DNA of 64,000 nucleotides from Phytoseiulus persimilis (taxonomy: Eukaryota > Arthropoda > Arachnida > Mesostigmata > Phytoseiidae): the NCBI GenBank assembly GCA_037576195.1, contig CM075102.1, forward strand, positions 12,582,745 to 12,646,744. The letters are read 5' to 3'. The notes below the pieces were generated by a model that saw only the letters and a list, made by a program, of their open reading frames with translations, ran no database searches and had not been told where the DNA came from. Positions 12,464 through 26,300 of the stretch are shown here, piece after piece. The position numbers were made by a program, and so were the translations under genes. The number at the start of each line of letters is the position of its first letter. The stretch's first letter is position 1.

Positions 12464-14327
12464 AGAAGGAACGTAAAAATGAACGAAGGGGCGAGTGAGG
12501 TACGACGCGGACATACCGCTCTTGTAAATGATTTTCCGCTTTGGGGGCATGTGAAAACGTCTCAAAAGCCGTTGTCGCTGTCGTCGTCCTCGCGACCAGC
12601 ATCGGCCGCAGCATCGCTTTGAAATGATCATCTATCAGCAGAGCGCGGGCCGGCGAGCAGGAGAATCGTTCCTTCTTGGTTTCTGTTTGTTCAGTTGAAA
12701 GATGACGACGACGGTGGCGAGCAACGGAGAAAGACACGGACAGTTTACTCCGATAAAGAACGACACCAGATTTGTCAGCAAATAGAAGAATCACCACACA
12801 CGGTTTTTAGCTATGGTTGAGCTAGGTTCAGCACCTTGGCAAGGTTCCTCTTTGGCGGAGATGACGACCGACCGACGTGTCCGAGACACGCGGGATGTGA
12901 CCCCATCAAAAAAGTGAACATCCAAGAGCTATCGTCCCCCAAATCTAAAAAAAATGGACCCGAACAGCCGACCGCGGGGATCCTCGTAGGTTGAAACGAG
13001 GCCGCTGACGATAGGAAATCCAGAAACTCCTTCTCGTTTATGCTGAGTCCAGGCTGCGCGTTCGATGCGAACCACGGGCGGGGAGGAATTTTCTCGAATT
13101 TATTCGTTGGAACGGAGGGGATTCCCGCTCGGCTGCGGCACTGATTCGATACGGCAGCCTCCTACTCGCGCTTTCGGTATTTATGAACAACAGTCAGTGC
13201 GCAACCTATCAAACCATAATGACCGGTTGTAGCGTCTTTGGTTAGGACAAGCTAAGCCGCCGAAGATGACGAGCGTCTCAATCCGCCCCTGATCGAATGA
13301 CTCTCCGGCTTTACTCTCTGCACGGTGGATACTCAGCCTCGGGGTAGGGCGGTCTAGTCGCTATACTTTACTTGAAAATCACCGAGCGAGCCCTCACTCC
13401 GCTCCTTTGGAGACTTCACGAGTAAGAGCTGGCGGCATCGCCGCCGCAGCAGGAGCAGTGAATTCATTATAAAACACAACAACAAATTCGTTCGGCCCGT
13501 GCGGCCAGCATACAAACGCGTGGGTGTTGACTCAGAGAGCTCATGGTTTTTAATGAGATATTTTCCCTCCGCGACCCCGCAACCAGAACGCTCGTTAATG
13601 ATGAATAAAACGTGCGCGGGCCGGGCTGCGGAACGAAAAGTGCGAACAATGAGAACATAATTTCGATTTCCCCGTGAAACGGATTCTGAGCGCTCTCCGA
13701 AAGAGACGCGGAGCGAGACAAGCCGATTTTCGAGCACGGTCCCCGTGCGTCGTTCGCATCCGGAGCTCCGGGTCGAGGCGGAACGGGAATCTGTTTCGAT
13801 CAGCTCCTCCGCACACCGTTTTAATGTCTCGCCGGTTCTTGCTCTGTGCATTTTGAAAAGACTCGGACAGTGATGACCACATTGTATTTGAAGAACTTGG
13901 GACAACTCCGACGAGCTTCCAGCAGTTGTCACCGCACCGGATTCTTTCAGCATAGCTTGGAAACAGCGCTGTGAGTTTTGCTGTGATCATCATCACGAGC
14001 CGTTGGTGTCACAAAAGTGTGGAACAGCTGCAAGAGAGTCTGGAAGAGGATAATCCCGATCAGCATCAATTATTGAGCTGACTCCAGAAGTGGAAAAGGA
14101 TCCGACCGCGATGATCTGCCGGAAACGAGCGTTAAAGCACTTTATGGTTACGATACTCGATAAGTTGAAATGTTCGGCTTCATCCATCTCCTCAATCGTT
14201 TTCTCCCGTCATTGTCGTCGTGTTCTACCCGCCTCACGTGCCGTTGCTGAATGGGCCAAGCAGGCAGGCAGCAGGGCAGCCCACCAGACAGACAAGAGTG
14301 AGCGGATAGTGAAAAAGATACCTGACT
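12464..14327. other. Labial upstream flank, no gene recognised
   Basis: No conserved coding segment was seen. A 199-codon frame on the - strand (13354-13953) overlaps others in different frames and shows no recognisable domain, so it is not called. Confidence 0.45.
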
Positions 14328-14343
14328 TGATTGATTGATAGAT
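14328..14343 (+). promoter_or_regulatory. Overlapping Hox/Exd sites (TGATTGAT x2, TGATAGAT)
   Basis: Three overlapping matches to TGATNNAT occur at 14328-14335, 14332-14339 and 14336-14343. The first two are TGATTGAT, a preferred Hox1/Exd sequence. They lie about 2.2 kb upstream of the labial ATG. The run is also a short GATT repeat, so it could be simple-sequence expansion rather than a selected element. Confidence 0.28.
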
Positions 14344-15390
14344 CCACTCGTTGACTTATGGACTTCCCTCTGGATTGATGTTCCCTCGTTGCGAAAGGCT
14401 TTTCACGTCTTTTTTACCGGTACAATCTTTCAGCTTTTGTGGTCGCACAACTGAAAGAACTTCTGAAATTCTCGATGCTTTGCCGCAGAAACAATGCAAA
14501 GCCGGAGCTCGATTCCGCAGTGGATTCGCGAATGCCTTCTCCTCGAACTCGTGGTGCTCGATCGGCCGTCCGTTCGGCCTAATGTTACGCCGTCCGATTC
14601 CTCAGACAGCTGGCGCAGTGAGCGAACCGGGAGCCGTTCCTGACTGCAAGCGAAAGCTGCCGTTATGGGTGCGCATTAGAGGTGAGAAGAATGTTTTAGA
14701 TGGCCAATGAAATATGTAGGGTGGCCTAATTTTGTATCCCGACTCGGTCGGCCTACCGGCCGGCCGTATGTATGTGTTCAAGGCAGGCGGACGGTCAGGC
14801 TTGAGCTCGGTCGAGTGCGCATTAATCCGGGATTCAGGGGTGGAGAACGCCGAGGACAGCAGCAGCTACCCACGAGAGTAAGGAGAACAAGAAGGAGCAT
14901 CGGATGGGGAAATAGGCGAGAGAACAAGGTCAACTCAATGAGCTGTTGGAAAGCAAGCGAGCAGCATCTAATAAACGCCATAAATAAAGTCGCTGTCATC
15001 ACCAAGCAAATGAGCGAGTTAGCCAACTAGCCGGCAAGCGGCGGCAGCAGCGACGACAACAACGGCGCGCCAGGCCAGCTAGCGACCGCTGCCAGCGTCC
15101 CTCTCCGATGTACATACGACAGTCAAAGCCGTCAGCCAGCGAGCGGCTGCCGCCGCAGCAAGGAGACAGAAGAGGAGAAAAAAGAAGAAGGGTCTGAGCG
15201 AGGCGGAGCCCCGCGGCCCTCCACGATTGGAGGGAGGGCTCCTCCTCCGGAGCTCTCGGTCCGCCCCTCGGCTCTGGCCGTCCATGCAGAATGCGGGAGG
15301 CTGGTCGGCTGCCGCCGCCAGGGAACGAACCACCGAAGCAGCCGCGAAGGCGAGAGAGGGAGCGTGGCATGAGCGACCGGCATACAGTGA

Positions 15391-15495
15391 GCCTGCCTGC
15401 CTGCGTGCCAGCCAGCCAGCCAGCCAGCCTGCCCGCCAGCACCGCCAGCCAAAGCGCTAGCCATCCAGCTAGTCCAGCTAGCTCGCTCGCTCGTC
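15391..15495. repeat. 4-bp periodic tract, GCCT to GCCA to CTCG
   Basis: Runs of GCCT give way to GCCA (about six copies), then to CCAG/CTAG variants and finally CTCG. This shows unit-to-unit switching inside one tract. It lies about 1 kb upstream of the labial start codon. Confidence 0.65.
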
Positions 15496-15640
15496 CGGCA
15501 GCCGACAGGGACCCATTGGTGCGAGCGGCCGACGCGCAGTGCTTCTTGCTTGCAGAGCTCGTCTCTCCTCACGAAAGTCAGGAGGCAAGCGGAAAGGCAG
15601 ACCCTCGACAAGCGGACGCTTCGTTGGACGTTTCGAACAG

Positions 15641-15712
15641 CCGACACACAGACGGACGGACGGACAGGCCGACCGACGGACGGAGCAACCGGCGAGCGGA
15701 CGGGTTTGTGCA
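15641..15712. repeat. 4-bp periodic tract, GACG/GACC
   Basis: GACG units alternate with GACC and GAGC units in a purine-biased, 4-base periodic block within the region upstream of labial. Confidence 0.6.
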
Positions 15713-16512
15713 GTTGCGTTGCGTCGTGTCCACCGAGTGAGTGAACCGCAGGGAATGACTCCAGGCAAAAGTTGCCTGGCCGCTTGCTGTGGACGACAAC
15801 GGGCTAACAGACAGTCAAACGACCATCGTTGATCGTTTGCAGCTGCTGCTGCTGCGTTCAGCGATAATAACGACAACATTGTTCTGATGTGTGATGTTTA
15901 GTGACTTGTTCGACAACTTCTCATTGACACCTACAGCAGCGACTTCGAGATCCTCCACGACGTGCGACAACGCTCGGGCCTCAACAACAGCGTCGAATCG
16001 TCAACGTGGACTTCGACCGAGCGTGTGCAAAACAAACTATAGTGGATAACAGCAAGCAACCCCTGTCTTCGAGCGAGACACGAGCGAGGCTCAAACAGGC
16101 GGCGAAGTTGTGTTGTACGTTGAGTGCGGGAAACGGTTGGTGCGGGAACAATCTACCAACCGTCGATCGCCCGGCCGAGCAGTGAGTGAGTGAAATCCGT
16201 GCAACAGCTCCTGGATGCTCAACGAGAAGCTGAGTCGAATCCGCGTGTAGTGGTGTGTGATCATCGGTCGGTGCCGGCGGGAATCTCGATCGCTCGGATT
16301 GCGTCAAGGCTCGAATTTATTTTTCTACGCGTCATGTCTCCGGCCGCGGAATCCACACCGGATTCCTGACTCGGAGCCCACAACGGACTGATTCATCACT
16401 CGTTGACAACGGCGAAAAACAGGGAACATCACCAGGAAGTATCTGCTGGAGCAACAAGCTGAGCGAGCATCGATCGATCGACCTGAGCAACGAATAAGTT
16501 GCTTAGTCTAAC

Positions 16513-17326
16513 ATGGCACAGTACCCCGAGCTGGCCGCCCAGGTCTATTTCCCAACTCCAGCGGCGCCGTCATCGGACCCCTACCACCATCCTCATCATC
16601 ACCCGCACCTCGGCTCATATTCTGACCATCGTACACCGCCGTTGCACGACGGAACCCCGCCGTCGGCGGGACATTCTCTCCTAGACCAGAATGGACTGAG
16701 CTACACGAATCTCGATCAACAGCGTGCTGCGGCCGCTGCAGCCGCAGCCGCGGCGGGTTACGCGCGGATCTCGACCCCGACATACAACAACGGGTCTTCT
16801 TCGGGTTACAGTTCTCCGGGCGCATCGCCTAGCCCTACGCACCCCGCCGCTTCCAATTTCTATCGGGATTACAACACGCATTCGCCCAACGACGTGGGCG
16901 TCGTAACCGGTGGCGGCGGGGGGCGCAGTGCGGCAGCTGCTGCAGCTGCGGCGGCGGTAGCTGCAGAAATGGCGGATCAGAAGCCGCCCCTGGGTTTGTC
17001 ACCTAACCATTCCGCGTATCCCTACTTGGATATCGGGGGCAGGGCGGCGAGCAACGGGGCGATGTGCCGCAACACGGCCGCAACCTACATGGCGATGGGG
17101 GGCTACCCGGGGGTCGGGGGTGAATACGACCTCATGCGAATGGATCCACTCTACGGAGGTATGAGTGACGCGATGGCCGTAGGAATGGGCGTAGGCGGAA
17201 TGTCGGGGGCGTCGTACCAGGGCGCGGTGGGTGCAGGATCGATCAACTCGACGAAATGTGCGACGAACGCTGCACCGGTCCCCACGTACAAATGGATGCA
17301 AGTCAAGAGGAACGTTCCGAAACCCG
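16513..17326 (+). CDS. lab: labial coding exon 1
   Basis: This exon encodes residues 1-271 plus the first base of codon 272. It carries the His-rich segment, both poly-Ala runs, the Gly run and the YKWMQVKRN hexapeptide block that identifies the labial class. It ends at CCCG followed by donor GTAAGT at 17327. Confidence 0.96.
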
Positions 17327-20300
17327 GTAAGTCTTGATTTTCTGCTCCTCTCTTCCTTGCCTCCCATCTCTTCCATCTGTTTTCGAGAACGAATTGCGCG
17401 CGGTATTTCCCTCGAAAGACTGCTCCGGAACGTGTCATGTTGCGCCGAGTCCTGAGTAAAGTCCACCTGTCCTCAGTGGAGACTCATCGAAACGATGACG
17501 CGAACTTCATGATCCTGATGAACTGGGATCACGGTTTGTGTGGTCCGCGGCGTGCTCGCTCGGTCTTGGGTTGAACCGTCCGATCGAGTGATGCGCTCGC
17601 TCGACCGATGAAATTTCGCTGATTATGTTGGATGTTTCTTGCGCACGCTCGGGGAGCATCGCGGATTGCGCGGTAACGACGGTCTCGGATCATCGGTCGG
17701 GGGAGAATGGCGAGCACCGATCGAACGAATACGAGCTGGATGGGTACTGTAATACAGTCGGCTCAAGGGAGAAAGCAACGCCTGTCAAAATCAGCCATTG
17801 TTCGACGGCGCGAGGTTTTCGCTTTCAATTTCCTATAGTCTGCCTGTCTACGTCATTGTTATGGCCGCAGTCAACGTCGTCGTCTTCGTTTCCCTCGTCG
17901 CAGCTGCTGACGGCGTCGTTGGGTGAGCTCTTTTCGTCTCGGAGCTGCAGCGACGAAGAAATGAAGAAAAAATTCTCGAGCGTCGCCCACCGCTAGCTTC
18001 CGCCAGCCGATATCGATTGTCGAAGCCTTTTTGTTGACAACGACTGAGATATCGAGCGTTGATGAGTGCGAACGCCTGATACAACTCTGTTGTGCTCGGT
18101 CTGGAGCCGTAGCCTCCTGTGCGAACAGTCGCTCGCTCGCTCGGTGGGCAGGGTCGAAGCGAGCTGGGTCGGTGGTATTATGGAAGCTTTCTTCTCGCTC
18201 GGATCGAGAACACTCGCGTCGCGATCTATGTAGACCTGCCCACAATCGCGTATGAACAGTAGCTAGCGTGTATGTATGTATCTGCCATCTCTCTATCTCG
18301 CTGTGAGGGTTTCGTTGTTTCTGGGCATATTTGCTCTGGGTCCCATGAGGAGAAATTTATTTTTAACTCGAAGACACTCGCCGGGAACTCCTTCCTCTCC
18401 CGGGCGGGAGTTTCTCCGCATGGGTGCCTCTGGTGCGCGCGCGGCGAATCGTTGTCCGCCTGCGCTGCCTTTTTCCATGCAACGACGATTCTGCTCTGCC
18501 TCCCTTTCTATCCGTCCGGTCGGTTTATCCTCTGGGTGTTTCACTCAAGACCAGATTTCATTTCCTCAAACTCTCGAGACGTTTATGTTGAGGCGCAGCG
18601 CCCCTCCCGGGGTTCGAATCGTCCGGGCGAGAGCCGCGCTAAGTGCTTGCCACCCGAGGGTTAATGAGAAATTAAGCGCTTCATTAAGTCCGCTGATCAT
18701 ACCTCTCAAGGCTGCTGCTGTTGCCGCTGCCGCGGCCATCAGGTAGCGTTTTGTTCCGCTCGTTCCCCTCGGAACGGACAATAAAAACGGAATTAGCGAT
18801 CGGAGACTGCGAATCGCAAACGATCGAAAACGGTTCTCGGCTTCTCTTCTCAGTCGGAACTTCATCGAACTTCGCGGACCCTTCTCTCGTTGCTCCCTGT
18901 TGTGGAACTCCACTTGGCGGCTCGGCCGATACTCTCACGCCGGCGTCAGGACGAGCAGCGAGAGACACAGGGAAAAATAGATCCGGGGCAGAGATTCGCG
19001 AATCGTCAAGATGTGCCACAAGATTGTCGTCGAGGTTTCGGTCGAGATTTGAACTCGGCGATAAACCCGGCGTGGAGCTCACTCAGAAGCGTTTCGCAGC
19101 TCTGACCTGGCGACTCCGATATTTTTAGATCGAAAGCTCTGGTTCTCGGTCCCTGTTCCTTCCACGGTAGCGTCATCGTGGCCGTTCTCGATCGACACTC
19201 CACACCGAACAGAGGATGAGAAAAATCAATGCAGCCGACGGAGGATCAAACGTTGGTTGACGAGTTCCTGAAATTCCAGAATTCCCGATTTGAGGAACAA
19301 AACTCGCAGTGATGAATATTGGCTGAACGGTTAGGTTTTCCTTTTGCTCTCCTTATTTCTCTCGAATCGGTGGCGTCGAAGCCCTCGGCAGAGTTCAACC
19401 AGTGGTGATCGATCACTCCCGACCATCCATCCTGAGATCTTCATTCTCTGAAGGTGGGCTCTGTCGAGAAAGTGAAGAAGAGGAGTTCTAGTTTGCGTTG
19501 TCTTCCGGCCCCGGAACTGGAATCATCACCGAATTCGATTCCCTCTTCGAGACCGGACGACTGCTCCGATGTTCACGAGTACGGATGTCCGGACCGAGAG
19601 GCTGGCCGGCCGGCCGGCAGGACTCAGGTGTTCCTGTCAACGGTCAGGTAGCGGCTGGACAGCCGAGGATCCAGGCGGACGGATCTTAGCCGGTGCGGGA
19701 CATAATCAAAAGCGAATCCGTCTGCTCGTGGAGTAGAGGGGGTAATGACTGGTTGCGAACCTTGGCTTGGCTTTCTTTTCTGAATCTGAATAAGACAAAA
19801 GCTGGCCAATGGCTTGCAGTCGAGCAGCCATCGGACTCGCGGAACGCACAGTCAAACCGACAGCGGTTGTTCCCTGGCGGCGTGCTGATCACCTTTTCTC
19901 GTGATGCCCGCCGGCGTCTCTCTACTGCCGCCGCCGCCGCCGCCACTACGGAGGAAGAGAAGATAAAGATATGCTTCGATTGCGCTCAACGCTAGCGAGC
20001 CGACCGCGCCAGGTAAGCAGACGGATGGTTGGACTGGCCAACAGACAGCCGGACAGACCAACCATCTAGCAAGCGAGCGACCACGCAGCTCATTCCTCCA
20101 GCGAAGCATTCCGGCTCTTCTGAGCTCACCGGCAGATGTCGCGGCACGCAAAAACAGCTCGGCACGAACGCTCGGCCGCATGCATAATGCGTGCGGATTC
20201 ATTCGGAAGTCCTCTTCGACTTCGGCGAAGCCGAGGTGAAGAATATTCCGGGATCTTCTCTGACAAGGCGTTTCTGTTTGTGATGTCTGGGTTCGGACCG

Positions 20301-23300
20301 CGGTCCCATCCGACTGGATAGAGTTCCCGATCGGCTACGATTCGGTGGAAACCAGGATCGCTGTCAAGTCGGCGACTGTCCAGTTGAGCCGTTCCCGACC
20401 GCTCATAACTTCGGCCGCCCGGCAACGTATGCATCAGCATCCATGATTTGTCGGAGCCTTTCGGAGCACTCCCCTGGGACGAGTTTATTAGCGGGGGAAC
20501 TTTCCCACCGTCTCAGGGCTGCTTGCGAGTCGGTCGCTGGGCTGGCTGGCTGGCAGGCAGGCGGTCTGGAGCAATTCGCGAAAGTTGTGGCTCTCTTTCC
20601 GATAGGATTCTCAGATAAACTCACCGGTCCGAGCTCACACACAAACATGAATGATAATGATTTCAACAGAAATCACCGAGCGCACTCGGAACCAAACACT
20701 TGGGAGGCAGCACTCGTTTAGAGGAACAGTGAGAATAAGCGGAAAGGGTTATGGGATCGTCGGATCGCTCACCTGCGCCGAGTCGATGCGGAACCCGACT
20801 CGTAGACTTCTTATGCGCGTCGTTCTCGTCTCAAATAGACGCGCGGAAACGTTTTTCTTCTCGTTCGGATGCTTTCCTGAGCTCCCAGTCCAGCCGGCTG
20901 CTCTGAGCGTAACGGGACGAGATGCTCGTACGTCGGGCTTTTCGGAACTTCTGCAAAACCCGAACCCTTGAGCTCGAGCAGAGAGGTCCACTAACGAGCG
21001 ATCGGTCTTCGAAACGGCGTAGTCTCCGGAGCTAGCGAAGCGAATCGTCACACCATTGTTTCGTTGATGACTCGACGAGGAATCCGAATCGCGCATGCCC
21101 GCACTCCGTTGCGTTTCGACGTAAAATTGAGTTCGGTTCACTGACACATGGGCTACCGAAATTTGGGCTCCAATCGAAAACAGCCCTCGGACGCTCCGAG
21201 GTTCGTTGACAGCTGAGGTTTCTCGACGCAACAGGACCCCGAGCGAGTGAAACTCCTGTTCGAAAGAAACCGAAAAGACCGGGAACACCGATAACGGGAC
21301 ACGAAGACTGCGCGCGGGGAAAATCGAATAAAAAACGGCCGGGCATATGTTGCCGCGTGGCGTTCGCTCAGTGAGTTCGAAGTAATTCGGCCTCGCCGAC
21401 AAGAGAAAAAATGTCCCCACGTTGGATTCAATATCGAAAATTATCTCGGGCCGCACCGGACGCAATGATGGATCTTCGCTCATCCAGATGATCGGCAAGA
21501 TGTGTCACCGCCGTGTTGGGGGTCGTTCGCTCAGTCGCCCATGGTCGCTAGCTCGCTCGCCCGCCCGCTCGGGGAATCTGTCGGCCGCTCGCTGCTGGTC
21601 CTCTGCTCTAAGCTTCAATCGCTGGATCTGCTGTTGCTCTTCTTCTTCGTGCACTTGTAGAAGAAGCTCACTTCATCGATGATTTTCGCATCGGATCGTC
21701 CGGTGAAAGGAACCCTTTCCACAGCGGAGGATTGAACGCGATCCGTGCCTTCAGATGTCGTGGACAGTCGTGCTCACTCCGCACCGAACTGACGCGCACT
21801 CTCGGTGACAATACTGAAACGACAAATAGGACGCGCACAGTTGGAGGTGTTGACTTTGCAACAAAGTGATCGACACGAATACTCCAAGCAGCCAAGATCG
21901 AACTGCCATGCCAAGATCGTCACAGTGACATGAAGTCAGCCATAGAATTCGCCAGCAGCGAGTAACGACTCCGAAGGTTGACTTCGAGTGTGAGTCTCCG
22001 CGGGGATCCGCTTTATCTCATTGTCGTTTGCTCATCACACTTTGATGCACTGCTGCGTGAGAGTGGGGAACGAGAGTAGACGCTGCAGAAGCAACACCAG
22101 TGACACCAGAAGAAGAGGAAAAAGAGATGATCAAGAGCTGAATATGACGATACTCGTGTGACGAGGCCGGTGATGTCACACCGCCGACAAATCACTGAGA
22201 GACAGGAGGAAGTCAAAAACTGCCGAGAGTGGAGAGACCAGATCCGATCGCAGATTGCCCTGCCGCCTCGGCAACGTCGGGGTTTTTTGCGCCGTTCACA
22301 CAGCCGCCCGACGATGAGCTCCGAGAGATGGAGGAATCGTGACGCACCTCGGAACATGCTGAAACGCGTTCCGATTCCGGCCGGTGTCGCAATCCATGAT
22401 CACGACGCAATGCTCAACACGATCCGAAGTTTTCTCTTCGACAGTTCCGCCACCCTTCTTCACCCGTTCCGCTAATTTTTTCGGACAAATCCGCTCGATC
22501 CTGGAACGATTCACGTTTTGATACACCATTCCCCTCTTATGATGCGGAGCAAGCGAGGGTAACTTATTCTGGAGGAAAGTCGGTCCATTCAACGGAAGAG
22601 CCCCTGGACGCAAGTTTTCTTTCCACGAATGCCAGAAATGATGTTCTCGTCCATTGCCGGCACGGACGGAACAAAAAAAAAAAGAAGGAGCGAACAACGA
22701 CGTCAGCGGGATCTCGCACAAATTCATCTCCGAGGGATGAAAACTTTGAGTAAAAAAAAAAGAGGAGAGCCCAGCAACCCGCATGGCGCAATCAACGCAA
22801 GAAATGTGAAAATCTCTCCGAAACAACTCCTCATGTAGTGAGCTAGGCAACGGTTTTCTGTCGCTGGTTCGCTCACGGAGTTTGGACTCAACGGGAAGCG
22901 TGTATACTCTATGTCCAGAACCGAATGACAAAGAAGCTGCCGCCGGTCCCAGTGAGAGCAATATCGTGATGGGATGCTCTCCGGAATTCATTCCAACCAG
23001 ATCGAATAACAGCAGCATCTCCGCTCGACCGATCTAGAATCGTTCGTGGCATCGGTCCAGCTTAGCGGGAAAAGACCTTAGCAAAGTCGCTGCCGCTGGC
23101 GCCGCCGGTCACTTCGTAGTTGTATTCATACAGTTTGAAATAGATTGCAACTGACCGAGCAAGTTCGTGAACACTGGACGGCAGAGCGGACGGCCGCCAG
23201 CATCATAACCTTGCTTCTCCGTTCACGAGCATGCTGGTGGTCGCCTTCGTCTACGCCGCCGAGAAGGGAATGTAATTGCCTGTAAATTGCCCAATCCCTT

Positions 23301-26300
23301 CTTTCCCTGATGGGGAATTAATTTCTGGAGGAGAGAGAAAAATGTTTGAAAGTGTTCGGCCTGTAATGATCTGATAATTAGTTCGGTTTGTTCCTTTTGC
23401 GGTCCCAGAGCTCAGAATGACTCTCTGCCCGCTCTGGAAAATCCCCGCAAGGGACGAGTCTTCTCATGTGAAGTCGACTTCATGAACACGACGACGCTCT
23501 CAACGTTCGAGGAGTTTGAATATTGAGTGACGTGGGAGCTGGGTCAGGCTTGTTCCGTTCTTTCCTCCGCCGTTCCCCGCGAGAAGTTTTTTGGTCAGCT
23601 TCCCCTGCCCGCTGAATACCCAACGCCAGCTCCACCCAGGCTTCTGGTGGTTACAGCGGCGGCGAGGCAGACGAGGAAGAATGAAGAAAAATCGGAAAAA
23701 ATCCTCCGTCACCGGCAGCAGGGATCGATGACAGCGCCACAAAGGCCCAGAGGTTCTAAACATGAAATTGTCAAAAATTTGCCCAAAATCGGAACATCAC
23801 GACCAAGAGACGAGCTTCTTCTTCCTTTGTTGTTGTCGCGGTGGTTTCGTTATTGTTGGCGATCCGCGGAACGCACCGCTAGACCTCCCGCCAAGAGGCC
23901 CGAACCAAAGCTCGTTTCAGGGGCTTTTCCTCCATCTTTCTTCAGCTTCGACATGAAATCGAGGAGCTACACTTCGCGCCGTAACCGAGACTTCTCTTCG
24001 TCGCTCGGAAACCCTCCGTGCTCCGGGTCCCAACCAACCACTATGAGTTTGAATCCGAAGCTGACCCGCTGGAAATGGACCGGACTACTGTAATGAAACG
24101 GTAAACACGGATTGTAGGGGTTGCGGGCTCGATGGACTCGCGCATTGGAGAGAGTTGCGTAGCTGATAGTCTCGAGTCGGGCAGGCTACCGCGACTGTTG
24201 TTGCCGCCGCCGCCGCCGCCGCTGTCGCTCTTGAGTCGACTCAAAATGCCTCAAGTTTCTCGAACCGCTATTCTCGCATTGGCTAGGTGGCGAATTTTGA
24301 CAGGAACTGTCTTCACCCTCGGAGACAGTCTTGACGGATGACCAGCGCTTTCCTGCATCGTGCAGGAAATGCGCGGGTGCGTCTCGGCTTGGAACTCCTG
24401 AGCCCGGCCAGCGCCCGCCAGCGCCCACCAGCCGGTCGGTCGGTCGGTCGGTCAGTCCTTCATCCAGTTATCCCGGCTCATAGAAAACTTCATGCACGTT
24501 GTTTTGCCGTCTTTCCTCAACTCGGGTGTCGGGTGCTCAGGCTATTTACGGCGGTTGCAGCGGTGTCAACCACCTTTCGGGTCGGCTTGAAGCAACTGGG
24601 TTTTTTTCGCCGAGCGTGTGGTGTTCTTTGGTTGAGTGCGCGCTCAGCGACTCGCTTATCTCCGTGATCATCTTCGTTGTCTTTGGGGTTTGTGGCAATC
24701 GACCTCGATCTCGATCGACGGACAGGCCCACGGACAAACGGTTCCAGCTCAGCGAGGACACAAGATCATATCTGCCTGAATTTAAAGTCATCCGAGGGTT
24801 ATCGGAGGGAATCGAGATGACACCTCGGCTCATTTGCATAGACGTCCGAGGCTCCTCTTCTGCGAAAGCCTCCATCGAGTGATATGAGCGGACTTGACTT
24901 CGATGAGCACTGCACAGATCCCGCGATCACAAGATGGTTTTCCCTACTTCCTTCTCGCTCATCCCGTTCCCCCTCGAGCTTGGAATGTCGATGAAATTCC
25001 TCGTCGATCCGCCATGGGCCTGGGGATTTCTCCCAAGATTCCGCTCGGCATCCGATGGACTCCACCTCGAGATTGTGACGGGGTAGAACAGGCTTCCGAG
25101 ATTCGGTAGAGCGTCAAATATGCCGAACGAGGTTGAGAGGTGCTCGTTGAATCCGGGCGCTCGTCGGAGTCAACTGGTTCTCAATTAAGTTAGCGCGATG
25201 ACATCGGGCCGCCAGGTACACCACACCCTGTGCGACTCCAATTTTCTCTCTCCATCCATATTGTAGACGAGCGCTCTCATAAATCAGTAACCCGAACGAC
25301 TTTTCTATTCCGGCGGGCTTCCGTGCACCTGATTGAAGGTCGTCATCGTTCCTGGGATCATTTTTCATGCGAGCACCGATGATAGGACAAATAGTGAGCG
25401 TCCTCCTCCCGCGTACAGTTCGTTCACCCCAGCATCGTTCCGCACACGAGAGCCTTCGTATAGTTTGGACGAAATCTCGTCCCGTCGATCCACTTCAATG
25501 GGCAGACTAGACATTTTCGTAGAGCCGGGTAGCTACATACATGAACGTTCAACGCGAAGGCCAAATGCATTAGAGAAGTTTTGCTCTCATCTTCGTGTTG
25601 TCGGTGGGGTGTGCGTCCATGGAGGATGAGCCGGCTAGGCTTTTTCCCTAACTTGGCACTCGGCTAACCATCCACGGCCGACCAACAGTTGAGCGTGGGA
25701 CGTTCGGGGTAGAGATCGGTCCCCGTGAAGGAAGAAGCATCTGAGGAAGAAATGCATTCTTGCCGGCAGGCAGGCAGGCGGGCGGTCGGTCGGTCGGACG
25801 ATCGGCCGAACTAACAGCGAGTGAGAGCGGCGGTGGCCTTCCTTGCTCGCTCGCTTCCTTCCTTGCTGACTGGCTCCGTACTTGGAGGTGTTCCATCATC
25901 GTGACATGCTCCTCTGATAAAGGCTTCCCGTTCGCTTTGCCCATCTCTCCGACTGAGTGGCGCGCTGGCTGCATGCTTGTAGTATCGAGCCCATCCCATT
26001 CTTCCTAAAGAAATTACTGTCCTTCATTGCCTTGGAAGCAGCATCGGCGGGAGGGCCATCGGGGCGGGGACCAAGGCAAACTTTGTCCCCTGAAGCCGGG
26101 GCATTTTTGTCCGGTCTGTTGCGGCGTGTGGAATCGTCCCGCGTGATCTGCTGCTGACATTCTCTCAGCAGAATTCCCACTCCCCAACGCGGGGAGTTTC
26201 TCGCCGAAAAAACGCCTGATTCAGATCAGGTCGATCCACTCGGTCAGTCGGTCGGCCGTCTAGTCAAGTCACGTAAGCAACTTCCAAGCAGTCATCCTCC

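Larger units (their letters stand above)
14344..16512 (+). other. Labial proximal upstream region and probable 5' UTR
   Basis: The distal part (15391-15712) is dominated by 4-base periodic tracts such as GCCT, GCCA, CTCG and GACG. From about 15840 onward the text turns into a less repetitive leader rich in AACAAC/CGAC, as expected of a 5' UTR, and runs directly into the labial ATG without an evident intron. No TATA box was found near a convincing start site, so the transcription start is not placed. Confidence 0.35.

Noticed and set aside
18600-18640. GGTTCGAATC resembling a tRNA B box
   Set aside because: The flanking bases do not form a T-arm stem and no A box or acceptor stem is found at tRNA distances.
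20749-21498. 249-codon - strand frame in labial intron 1
   Set aside because: No recognisable domain, Arg/Ser-rich composition typical of CGA-rich non-coding DNA, and overlapping open frames in other phases.
22296-23018. 240-codon - strand frame in labial intron 1
   Set aside because: No domain, low-complexity Phe and Lys runs from poly-T/A tracts, and no supporting start or splice context.
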